Source: JBFWUW01 sp050247075
GTDB taxonomy: Bacteria; Planctomycetota; Planctomycetia; Pirellulales; JBFWUW01
Direction: 5' to 3'
DNA: 64,000 nt
Assembly (NCBI GenBank): GCA_050247075.1
Contig: JBFWUW010000006.1
Span: 62,001-126,000 of the forward strand
Part shown: piece after piece, positions 53,355-61,771 of the stretch
Position numbering within the stretch: the stretch's first letter is position 1
How the letters are laid out: the number at the start of each line of letters is the position of its first letter
Notes under the pieces: model-generated
Told to the model about the DNA's origin: nothing
What the model saw: the letters and a program-made list of their open reading frames with translations, nothing else
Database searches by the model: none
Program-made: the position numbers and the translations under genes

Positions 53355-53405
53355 ACCCTTTGTACCTAGAGCGAAAAGACCACAACATTCCGAGGAAGAC
53401 AAGCG

Positions 53406-55274
53406 ATGGCCACCAGACTCTCCACGGTGAAAAAGGTCGGATTGGGCTTTGCCCTCTTAACGCTTCTCCTCGCCACGGCGGTCCTGCTGACACTGTGGCA
53501 AGTCGCCCGGATGCAAACGGCCACGGATCAACTTGTGAATCAGTCCGCCCCCATGGCCGAGGCCAGCCTCAGGATCATTAACGGCGTTAACTATTCTGTC
53601 TCGCAATCCCGCGGTTGGGTGTTGCTGAAGGACGAGCAGTTCAAGACCGCACGCGCGGAGGCCTGGTCGGTTTGGATCGAACCATCCCTGTCTGTCTTGA
53701 CGAGCCTAGTGGAAAAGTCCAACGATACAATGCAACGGGAGCAGTTGAAGTCCGTCACGGCCGGGTTGTCGGAGATCAAGAAACTCCAACAGCAAATTGA
53801 AGATATCTCCAACACCGACAAGAATCTTCCTTCGTACGAACTCCTCAAGACGCAAACATCGCCCTGTGCCGATGATATTCTGGCAGCTTTGGATGCCATG
53901 CTGGACGAAGAGAGCAAGCTAGAGGCCGACGCGCCCCGAAAGAAGCTGCTATATGATTTGGCTGTTTTTCGGGGTGGGTTCTCGAAGTCCGCGACTTCGC
54001 TGGGCGAGTATGTCCATTCCGGCAGCGAACCAGACCGCCAGCAGCACCAGCGGCATTTGCAGGCTATGGTACAAGCCTTCGATCAGATTGAGGCTTCGGC
54101 CGACCTGTTCCTGGGGGGCCAGTCGAAGCAGTGGGACAAACTCAAGAGCCGCCGTGCGGACTTCGAACTGTCGGCCAGCAAGGTGATCGAATTGCGGCAG
54201 TCCGATAAATGGAACGTAGCCTTGGCCATTTTGCGGGACAATGCCTCGCCACGGACCTCTCAGATTCGCGACACGCTCGAGAAATTGATCACTGACCTTC
54301 AACCCAAGAACGACGCCAGTCGAGCCGGTTTGGTCAGCATGACGGCTTTTCTCACATCGTTGGAGTGGAGCTTGTTGATCATCGGAGTCATTTTCAGCGC
54401 GGGGCTGGCCACAATTATTATCCGGAACGTGAACAACTCGATTACGTCGGTCTTGGGCTCGGTGCAGGAAGTTGGCACGTCGTCCGCGGAGATATCGTCC
54501 GGTTCGCAGCAGCAGGTCGCCAGCCTGAACCAGACGGCCGCATCGCTCAACGAGATTACCGCCACCGCCGAGGAGTTCAAAGCCACCATGCAAGAATTCG
54601 CCGACCGCGCCCGGGCCGTGCAAGAGGCCGCCGTGGAGACCGCGCAACGGTCCACCGAGGGGCGGTCGCTGGCGCAACAGTCGGCCGCCCGCATCGAACA
54701 GGTGCGTATGAATTCGCAAGCGGCGGGGGATAGCGTGCTGAACTTGGCCGAACAGATGCAGCGAATTGGCGAGATCACGGCGACCGTCAACGAGATTGCC
54801 GAACAGACCAAACTGTTGGCGCTGAACGCGTCGATTGAAGCAGCCCGGGCCGGCGAGGAAGGGCGTGGTTTCGCGGTCGTGGCGACCCAGGTCCGCGAGC
54901 TCGCCAACCAATCGAAGGATGCCGCCGGCCGGATCGAGTCGCTCATCGGCAGCACGCAAAAGTCAATGCAGGACGTAGTGGTCAAAATAGAAGAAGGCGG
55001 CCGGTTGGCCGACCAATCGACCGAGATCGTCCGCAACATGACCGACTCCTTCGAGAAAATCGCCGGTGCCATCACTCAGACCACCGATGCCATGTCCCAG
55101 ATCACCACCGGTGCCAGGCAGCAAGAGGCAGGCATAGCCGAACTTGTCAGCAGTATTACCGAGATTGACAGCGCCTCGAAAGAGTCGTTGGCCGCATCCG
55201 AGCAAACTTTGCGCGCCATCGTCTCCATCGACAACCAGATCAAACGCCTCAACGACACCATGGCAGCGTTTTGA
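53406..55274 (+). CDS. Methyl-accepting chemotaxis protein without a HAMP domain
   Basis: This 622-residue receptor has TM1 at about 12-33, a roughly 285-residue periplasmic helical sensor, TM2 at about 320-340, and a cytoplasmic signalling hairpin whose tip is EIAEQTKLLALNASIEAARA followed by EEGRGFAVVATQVRELA (463-500). The sensor region (ARMQTATDQLVNQS, GWVLLKDEQFK) is of the four-helix-bundle type. From TM2 to the tip is about 144 residues and from tip to C terminus about 138, so arms are near twenty heptads (40H-like) and there is no room for a separate HAMP domain. No CheR-tethering pentapeptide is present. GAGGAAG precedes the ATG. Confidence 0.9.
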   Translation: MATRLSTVKKVGLGFALLTLLLATAVLLTLWQVARMQTATDQLVNQSAPMAEASLRIINGVNYSVSQSRGWVLLKDEQFKTARAEAWSVWIEPSLSVLTSLVEKSNDTMQREQLKSVTAGLSEIKKLQQQIEDISNTDKNLPSYELLKTQTSPCADDILAALDAMLDEESKLEADAPRKKLLYDLAVFRGGFSKSATSLGEYVHSGSEPDRQQHQRHLQAMVQAFDQIEASADLFLGGQSKQWDKLKSRRADFELSASKVIELRQSDKWNVALAILRDNASPRTSQIRDTLEKLITDLQPKNDASRAGLVSMTAFLTSLEWSLLIIGVIFSAGLATIIIRNVNNSITSVLGSVQEVGTSSAEISSGSQQQVASLNQTAASLNEITATAEEFKATMQEFADRARAVQEAAVETAQRSTEGRSLAQQSAARIEQVRMNSQAAGDSVLNLAEQMQRIGEITATVNEIAEQTKLLALNASIEAARAGEEGRGFAVVATQVRELANQSKDAAGRIESLIGSTQKSMQDVVVKIEEGGRLADQSTEIVRNMTDSFEKIAGAITQTTDAMSQITTGARQQEAGIAELVSSITEIDSASKESLAASEQTLRAIVSIDNQIKRLNDTMAAF

Positions 55275-55355
55275 TCGAACGAAGCCAGTGGTTTATTTTT
55301 CGCGCATCATGCGGCCGAAACTAAGAGATCTCAATAGACAAACAAATCGCGACCC

Positions 55356-57635
55356 ATGTCCACGTCCGACCCGCTATTCGATATTTTCCGCGAAGAGGCC
55401 CGCGAGCATTTGGGGGCTTTGGAACGGGGATTTCTCGATCTCGAAGTCGCCGAGGCCGACACGCGCCGCAAACTGGTCGATAACCTGTTTCGGCACGCCC
55501 ACAGCCTGAAAGGGGACGCCAAGGCGGTGGGCCTGCCGGCACTTCAGCAAACGTCGCAGGTTTTGGAAGACGTGCTGGAGGGCCTGCGCGCCGCGCCGGA
55601 AGAGATCAATCGGGAACGCATCGACCAGGGCCTTTCACAACTCGACCTCGTTCGTCAGGCCTTCGAGACTTGGCAACAAGAGTCAGAAATGGGCGACGAA
55701 CCAGTCGCCGATTTGGCCGCCGCCGCTCCGCCCGATACATCGCCAGTAGAAACGCCCACGGCAGCCGTGGTGGCCACGGCGCCAATCGCTGCCCCGGCAG
55801 CCCCTTCCAGGTCGCCGCCCTCTGTTGTCATATCTCCACCCAATTTCAAGCCTCCGCCGGCGGCCAGCGAGAACGCCTCAACGGCTTCCGGGCAGCGCGA
55901 CGAAAACTTCACGGTTCGCGTCCCTTCGGAGCGACTCGATCGGATGCTCAACCTGGCGGGCGAGGTTCGCGTCTCACATCGCAATGCGGCCGGCATTCAA
56001 GACCGGCTGGCTTCTTTGTTTGAGTCTTTGGATCAACTTCCCCTGGGAAGCAGGCGTAAAGAGGCGGCATCCGATCGCGAGTTGCAGCAATTGCGGGGGG
56101 AGCTAGCCAGTTGGAAGACGCAAATGACCGACCAGTTGCGACACGTCGAAAGCGAACTGCGCAAAAAGTCGGGGCGGGAGGAGTTGCTAGTGGAATCGCT
56201 GGAGGCCGACATCCGGCAGGCCCGCCTGTTGCCGCTGGTCATGCTGGCCGATTCACTGCGGCGGTCGATCCGCGATCTGGCGCAATCGCTCGGCAAGTCG
56301 ATCCGCTACGAAGTCGACGTTGGCAAGATCATGCTCGACAAGGCGGTTATCGAGGCCTTGCGAGACCCGTTGCTGCATTTGATCCGTAACGCGGCCGATC
56401 ACGGGTTGGAAACGCCCGATGCGCGTACGGCCGCCGGCAAGCCGCCAGAAGGCCGCATTCGCCTGGAGGCCTCGCGCCGCGGGGAGTTGGTGGCCATCGA
56501 AATTTCCGACGACGGACGAGGAATCGACTACGACAAAATCCGTGAACGCCTCCGCCAACGCGGTGAAATCGAAGTGGCCGCTCTGCTGCAGCTTACCCCT
56601 CGCGAGCTCGCTCAGTACCTGTTTCAGCCCGGCTTTAGTACCGCCGAAGCTGGCGAAGTCTCGGGCCGCGGCGTGGGGTTAGACGTCGTGCAAACCGAGG
56701 TTCAGCGGCTGCATGGCACCCTGGAACTGGCCGATGGCGCGGCCGCCTCCAGGCGTGGCCCACTAGCGGCGACGCCTGACGATCTGGCGGCGAAGAGTTC
56801 GGGGACCACCTTCGTGATCACGGTGCCCGTGACTATTTCGACTGTGCGCATCCTGACGGTCTTGGCCGGCGGCCAGTACTACGGAATTCCGACCTCGTCC
56901 ATCATCCGCACGGGTAGCGCGGCGGTACATTCCTTGCACGAGTTGGAAGGCAGCCTGGTTCTTTCGGTCGAGGGGCGGCCAGTGCGCTGGGTTCCCCTGT
57001 GCGACATCTTAGGTACCACGGGAACCGGTATCGGAGACGGCGCGGCGCGGCCCTACTTGCTGGTGGGCCACGCTGGCCGACAAGCCGCCGTGGTCGTGGA
57101 CGACCTGGAAGACGAGTCCGAGGTGCTGCTGAAGCCTCTGGGGTTTCCCTTGAACGGCTTGCCGGGCGTTGTCGGGGGTGCCATTCGTCCCGACGGGGCC
57201 GTGCAAGTGGTGCTGGATATCGCACACCTCGCTTTTGGCCAACAACTACGCACGCAGCGCCCCACGCGGCAACCGCGGGCCAGCGGACGGATCATGATCG
57301 TGGATGATTCTCCCACGACGCGGACCATGCTCCGCAATTTCTTCACGGCGGCGGGCTACATGGTGCGAACCGCCTGCGACGGCGTCGATGCGCTAGAACG
57401 CTTGAAGAGCCAGCTCGTGGACCTTGTGATCAGCGATGTGGAGATGCCCCGCATGAACGGCCTCGACCTGACCCGGCAGATCAAGGCCAGACTGTCGCTG
57501 CCGGTCATTCTGGTGACGGGTAAGGAGAAAGAAGAGCATCGCCGCGAAGGGCTGGAGGCCGGGGCCGATGCCTACGTGGTCAAGTCCTCGTTTGAAGGGG
57601 ACGGCCTGCTGGAAGTCGTGAAGCAATTTGTTTGA
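55356..57635 (+). CDS. cheA: CheA-type hybrid histidine kinase with C-terminal receiver domain
   Basis: This 759-residue kinase has an Hpt domain (FRHAHSLKGD with phospho-His at 49), a proline-rich linker of about 100 residues in place of a typical P2, a dimerisation domain, a HATPase with the N-box LIRNAADHGLE, G1 SDDGRGIDY and G2 SGRGVGLDVV, a CheW-like regulatory domain, and a C-terminal receiver (645-759) with phosphoacceptor Asp694 in LVISDVEMPRMNG. This is the WspE layout. It takes signals from the MCP through CheW and transfers phosphate to its own receiver and partners. It precedes cheB with its stop adjoining an in-frame TTG (TTGA). Confidence 0.92.
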   Translation: MSTSDPLFDIFREEAREHLGALERGFLDLEVAEADTRRKLVDNLFRHAHSLKGDAKAVGLPALQQTSQVLEDVLEGLRAAPEEINRERIDQGLSQLDLVRQAFETWQQESEMGDEPVADLAAAAPPDTSPVETPTAAVVATAPIAAPAAPSRSPPSVVISPPNFKPPPAASENASTASGQRDENFTVRVPSERLDRMLNLAGEVRVSHRNAAGIQDRLASLFESLDQLPLGSRRKEAASDRELQQLRGELASWKTQMTDQLRHVESELRKKSGREELLVESLEADIRQARLLPLVMLADSLRRSIRDLAQSLGKSIRYEVDVGKIMLDKAVIEALRDPLLHLIRNAADHGLETPDARTAAGKPPEGRIRLEASRRGELVAIEISDDGRGIDYDKIRERLRQRGEIEVAALLQLTPRELAQYLFQPGFSTAEAGEVSGRGVGLDVVQTEVQRLHGTLELADGAAASRRGPLAATPDDLAAKSSGTTFVITVPVTISTVRILTVLAGGQYYGIPTSSIIRTGSAAVHSLHELEGSLVLSVEGRPVRWVPLCDILGTTGTGIGDGAARPYLLVGHAGRQAAVVVDDLEDESEVLLKPLGFPLNGLPGVVGGAIRPDGAVQVVLDIAHLAFGQQLRTQRPTRQPRASGRIMIVDDSPTTRTMLRNFFTAAGYMVRTACDGVDALERLKSQLVDLVISDVEMPRMNGLDLTRQIKARLSLPVILVTGKEKEEHRREGLEAGADAYVVKSSFEGDGLLEVVKQFV

Positions 57636-57685
57636 AAAGCGCCTACATGGTTCATTCACTCTACGAACCGTTGCCGAGCACCAGC

Positions 57686-58732
57686 ATGATTCGCGTCTTG
57701 ATTGTCGAGGATTCCGTGACACAGCGCGAGATTTTCAAGCGGCTGCTGAACGCGGATCCCGCCTTCACGGTCATGGCCGAAGCCCGCAACGGGCGCGAGG
57801 CTGTCGCCAAGGTGCTAGAGCATCCGCCCGACGTGATACTGATGGATATCCACATGCCGGACATGGATGGCATCGAAGCGACCCGGGAGATCATGCGGCT
57901 CTGCCCGGTACCAATTGTCATTGCCAGCGCCACGCTCAAAAAGCAAGATGTCAATCTAGCCCTGCAAGCACTGGAAGCTGGTGCCGTCTCGGTGATCTCC
58001 AAGCCGGAGGGTGCGCTTTTGTTGCACCTGGAGTCGATCGCGCCCGGCCTGCGCGACGAGTTGTTGGCCGCGTCGCGGGCCAAACTTCCCAAGGTGGCCG
58101 GCAGGGCCGCGCGCTCGGCCGCCATGAAAAAGCCGGCACCGACCGCGAGCATTCATTTGGCGGACATTATCGGTGTCTGTGCCTCCACCGGCGGCCCGCC
58201 GGTCTTGGCGCAGATCTTTTCCGCCTTACCCAAACCGGTTCCGCTGCCCGTGTTGCTAGTGCAGCATATTTCCCAAGGCTTTGAGGAAGGCTTTGCCCGC
58301 TGGCTGTCGGACGTGACGGGGCAATCCGTGCGCCTGGCGGCGGCGGGGCAAAAGCTGGAACCTGGCGTTTGGATGGCCCCCAATGGCACGCATCTCACGG
58401 TGGCCAGCACCGCACGGCTGGCCTTGGTCCCCAAAGAAGCCAAGGATATCCATGCACCCTCGGGAAATCCACTGTTCGAATCGCTCGCCAAGACGTTCCA
58501 AGCCAGGGCGCTAGGCGTACTGTTGACCGGAATGGGAGATGATGGTGCCCGCGGCCTGTTGGCCCTCAGGCAGGCGGGCGGAACGACCATCATCCAAGAT
58601 GAAGCCTCTTGCATGATCTGGGGCATGCCGAAGTCGGGCAAACAGTTAGATGCTGCCATGCACGAAATGAATCCCTCTGGTATCGCTTCGGCCTTAACTC
58701 ACATGCTGGCGCGCCGGACGAAAACACCATGA
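57686..58732 (+). CDS. cheB: CheB protein-glutamate methylesterase
   Basis: This protein (about 348 residues from ATG 57686) has a receiver domain with D54 in LMDIHMPDMDG and a linker of about 45 residues, then the methylesterase domain with catalytic residues S167 in CASTGG, H194 in LVQHISQG and D286 in LLTGMGDDGARG. The frame extends upstream to a TTG at 57632 (ATG 57647 also possible), but MIRVLIVEDS is the normal CheB start. It removes methyl groups from the receptor and is activated by CheA. It corresponds to WspF. It overlaps the following hybrid kinase by four bases (ATGA). Confidence 0.9.
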   Translation: MIRVLIVEDSVTQREIFKRLLNADPAFTVMAEARNGREAVAKVLEHPPDVILMDIHMPDMDGIEATREIMRLCPVPIVIASATLKKQDVNLALQALEAGAVSVISKPEGALLLHLESIAPGLRDELLAASRAKLPKVAGRAARSAAMKKPAPTASIHLADIIGVCASTGGPPVLAQIFSALPKPVPLPVLLVQHISQGFEEGFARWLSDVTGQSVRLAAAGQKLEPGVWMAPNGTHLTVASTARLALVPKEAKDIHAPSGNPLFESLAKTFQARALGVLLTGMGDDGARGLLALRQAGGTTIIQDEASCMIWGMPKSGKQLDAAMHEMNPSGIASALTHMLARRTKTP

Positions 58733-61728
58733 ACAATATCCTGCTGGTCGAGGACAGCCGCACACAGGCGCACACGTTTCGCCGGCTTCTGGAAGGGGCT
58801 GGCTATACGGTGCGGCATGCGCTGACCGCCGACGAAGCCTTTGAAATCTGTCTGGAGTCGACGCCCGACCTGGTGCTGCTCGACCAGTACTTGGGCGACA
58901 AATCGGGCTTGGAGGTCTGCCGCCGGCTGAAGGAGGATGTCGCCCTGCAGGTTATTCCCATCCTGGTGCTGACGGCCAGCCAGAAAGAGCGGGACCATAT
59001 CGCGGCGCTCGACTCTGGCGCCGACCGCTTCCTCTCCAAGGATGGTCCCGATGAGGAACTACTGGCGGTTGTGGGGGGACTGTTAAAGAAATCCGTTCCG
59101 GCAGACACGCAAGACCGCGGATCGGAATCGCGCGATGCCTTCCTGCGGGGCGCGCGAATTCTGGCCATTGATGACAGCCGCACCTATCTGCACGAACTCT
59201 CCCGCAAGCTGGCCACGAACGGCTTTCAGGTGACGACCGCGCTGTCAGGGCCAGAAGGATTGGCGCTGCTGGACCAAGAGTCGTTTCATATCGTGGTGAT
59301 CGATGTGGTGATGCCGGAGATGAACGGCTTCGAGGTCTGCCAACGCGCCCACCAATGGGCCGACGAACATCAGCAGCAATTGGGACTGCTGATCCTTTCT
59401 GGCCAGGAAAACCGCGAAGTGCTGCTGCAATCGCTTGAGTCGGGCGCGGATGATTTTGTTAGCAAACAGCAAGACATGGACGTCATACTGGCGCATATCA
59501 ATTCGCTGGTGCGGCGAGTCCGCATGATGCGGCATATCGCGGCCATCAACCAAAAATCGCATTTGCAAGACATGGCCTTGCGCGAGGCCAAATGGAACCA
59601 AGAGCAGGCGGAGGAGCGGGCCAGCGCCGCCGAGGCCCGCGCCGCTCTGGCCGACGCGCTGCAGCAATCGCAACGGGAACTGCAACTTGCCAAAGAGGCG
59701 GCCGAAGCGGCCAATCGCGCCAAAAGCGACTTTCTAGCCAATATGAGCCACGAAATTCGCACGCCCATGAATGGCATTATGGGCATGACGGAACTGCTGT
59801 TGGCCACGACAGTCACGCCGCAACAGCGCGAGTATCTCGGCATGGCGCAGCAGTCTGCCCAGGCGTTGCTGCGGTTGCTCAACGATATTCTGGACTTCTC
59901 GAAGATCGAAGCCGGCAAGATGGAACTGGAACAGGCCGATTTTGGCCTGCAGGATTGCATTGGCAAGGCGATCCGTGTGTTGAGCCTCCGTGCGGAGGAA
60001 AAGGGCCTGGAGTTGGCTTGCCGCATCGCGCCGCAAATTCCCGACAGGCTCGTCGGCGATGCGGGCCGGCTGCGGCAAGTTATCGTCAACCTGGTCGGCA
60101 ATTCCTTGAAGTTCACGGAACGAGGCGAAGTGGTTGTGAACGTCGCCCCCGAGGAAATTACGGACGACAAGGTTCGCTTGCATGTGACTGTCCAGGACAC
60201 CGGAATTGGAATACCTCCAGACAGGCAACAGACGGTCTTTGAGGCCTTCGCCCAGGCCGACAGTTCCACCACGCGCCGTTTCGGCGGCACCGGGCTGGGG
60301 CTGACCATTTCCGCCCGACTAATCCAGATGATGAATGGCAAGATCTGGCTGGAGAGCGATGTCGGCCGGGGGACAACCTTTCACTTCTTGTGCGAATTCG
60401 GCATTGCCGCCGAGCAGCATGTCAAGCCCAGGGCGCATCTGCACGAGCTGGAAAATATGTCAGTCTTGATTGTGGATGACAATGCCACCAACCGCCGCAT
60501 TCTCGAGGAATTGTTGAAGAACTGGCACATGCGCCCGACGATCGCGCAAGACGCCGCGGCCGCGATGCGGTCGGTTGAGGAAGCTCGGCAGCGGAAGGAG
60601 CCGTTCCAACTGATGATCTCCGACTTTCACATGCCTGACTGCGATGGGATGCAGCTTGCTGAACGCCTCAAGGCAATCCCAAACCATAAGCCTTGCCCGA
60701 TCTTGATTCTGTCCTCATCTACCAACAAATTTGACCCGCAGCGGCTGAAAAACGCGGGCGTGTCGCGTTTCCTGCACAAGCCGGTGCTGGCCTCGGAACT
60801 CCAAGAGGCCATTCTGGAAGAACTGGGTTTCACGGGCGAGCCGTCACCCGCGGAGCAGACCGATTTGCTGCGGTCGCCATCGATTCCCCGTAAGATTCTG
60901 CTGGCGGAAGACAGCATCATCAACCAGCGGGTGGCATTGGGCTTCTTGGGACAATGGGGCCATACCGTGGTGATCGCCAACAACGGCCAGGAAGCCGTGG
61001 AGGCCGTGCAACGCGAACCGTTCGATCTGGTGCTGATGGATGTGCAAATGCCCAAGCTCAATGGCCACGAAGCCACAAAGGCCATTCGCCTGCTGGAAGA
61101 TGGAACCGGCCGGCACATCCCCATCGTGGCCATGACCGCCGAGGCCATTAAGGGAGACCGCGAATTGTGCCTGCAAGCGGGCATGGACGATTACATCTCG
61201 AAGCCCGTCCAACCTGGCGAACTGTTCGACACGATCGAACGAATGGCTGAGGGGGCTTCTTCGTCGCTTACCTCGCCGGAAATTGCGCCCGCTATTGCAG
61301 CGGCGAATATCCAAACAGATGCGCTGGCCAACCCGAAAGATGCCGTCCAGCCGCAAATGGCCGATGTTTCGACCGAGGATGTCGAGTACGACCGGCTGGA
61401 CTGGGATGCCTTGCTGCACGAGTCTGAATTGAATGAGAGGACGTGGAGCGACTTGGCTGCGTTATTCTTAGACGAATCGGTCAGGCTATTGGGACAGATC
61501 GACGCGGCCTTAGCCAGTGGTGATTTCCGGCAACTCCGCCTGGCAGCACATACCTTGAAGGGTTCCGCCGCCATGTTCCATGCCGACTACCTGGCCGCCG
61601 CCTTGCACCGGATTGAGCAATGCGCCAAAGCTGGCGATCTGGCGGCGGCCAGCCAGGCCAGTCAAGGGTTGAATGCCCTGGCCAAGCGTTTCTCTGACGC
61701 TTTAGCGCCGCACGCTAAGAAGTTATAG
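58729..61728 (+). CDS. Cytosolic hybrid histidine kinase REC-REC-HisKA-HATPase-REC-REC-HPt
   Basis: This 999-residue protein has no membrane or sensor domain. Receivers 1 and 2 (about 2-115 and 143-265; D52 and D192) precede a coiled coil (275-335) and a dimerisation domain with H341 in NMSHEIRTPMNG. A HATPase follows (N-box NLVGNSLKF, D490 in DTGIGI, G2 GGTGLGL). Receivers 3 and 4 carry D632 in ISDFHMPDCDG and D771 in LMDVQMPKLNG. A C-terminal Hpt has H941 in AAHTLKGS. The four-base overlap with cheB and the short gap to the following REC-GDH gene suggest that it passes phosphate between CheA and the output. The N-terminal receivers could accept phosphate from CheA and gate its own kinase. 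Confidence 0.9.
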   Translation: MNNILLVEDSRTQAHTFRRLLEGAGYTVRHALTADEAFEICLESTPDLVLLDQYLGDKSGLEVCRRLKEDVALQVIPILVLTASQKERDHIAALDSGADRFLSKDGPDEELLAVVGGLLKKSVPADTQDRGSESRDAFLRGARILAIDDSRTYLHELSRKLATNGFQVTTALSGPEGLALLDQESFHIVVIDVVMPEMNGFEVCQRAHQWADEHQQQLGLLILSGQENREVLLQSLESGADDFVSKQQDMDVILAHINSLVRRVRMMRHIAAINQKSHLQDMALREAKWNQEQAEERASAAEARAALADALQQSQRELQLAKEAAEAANRAKSDFLANMSHEIRTPMNGIMGMTELLLATTVTPQQREYLGMAQQSAQALLRLLNDILDFSKIEAGKMELEQADFGLQDCIGKAIRVLSLRAEEKGLELACRIAPQIPDRLVGDAGRLRQVIVNLVGNSLKFTERGEVVVNVAPEEITDDKVRLHVTVQDTGIGIPPDRQQTVFEAFAQADSSTTRRFGGTGLGLTISARLIQMMNGKIWLESDVGRGTTFHFLCEFGIAAEQHVKPRAHLHELENMSVLIVDDNATNRRILEELLKNWHMRPTIAQDAAAAMRSVEEARQRKEPFQLMISDFHMPDCDGMQLAERLKAIPNHKPCPILILSSSTNKFDPQRLKNAGVSRFLHKPVLASELQEAILEELGFTGEPSPAEQTDLLRSPSIPRKILLAEDSIINQRVALGFLGQWGHTVVIANNGQEAVEAVQREPFDLVLMDVQMPKLNGHEATKAIRLLEDGTGRHIPIVAMTAEAIKGDRELCLQAGMDDYISKPVQPGELFDTIERMAEGASSSLTSPEIAPAIAAANIQTDALANPKDAVQPQMADVSTEDVEYDRLDWDALLHESELNERTWSDLAALFLDESVRLLGQIDAALASGDFRQLRLAAHTLKGSAAMFHADYLAAALHRIEQCAKAGDLAAASQASQGLNALAKRFSDALAPHAKKL

Positions 61729-61756
61729 CTGCCGAGTCTGCACATCATCTTAATTC

Positions 61757-61762
61757 GGAGGG
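61757..61762 (+). promoter_or_regulatory. Ribosome-binding site of the REC-GDH gene
   Basis: GGAGGG lies nine bases before the GTG at 61772, a strong Shine-Dalgarno. It fixes the start codon of the fusion ahead of the receiver domain, so translation includes both domains. Confidence 0.8.
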
Positions 61763-61771
61763 CAAACAACC

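Noticed and set aside
53949..54959. A 336-codon minus-strand frame in the chemoreceptor
   Set aside because: Shadow of the MCP signalling domain, which reads cleanly on the plus strand.
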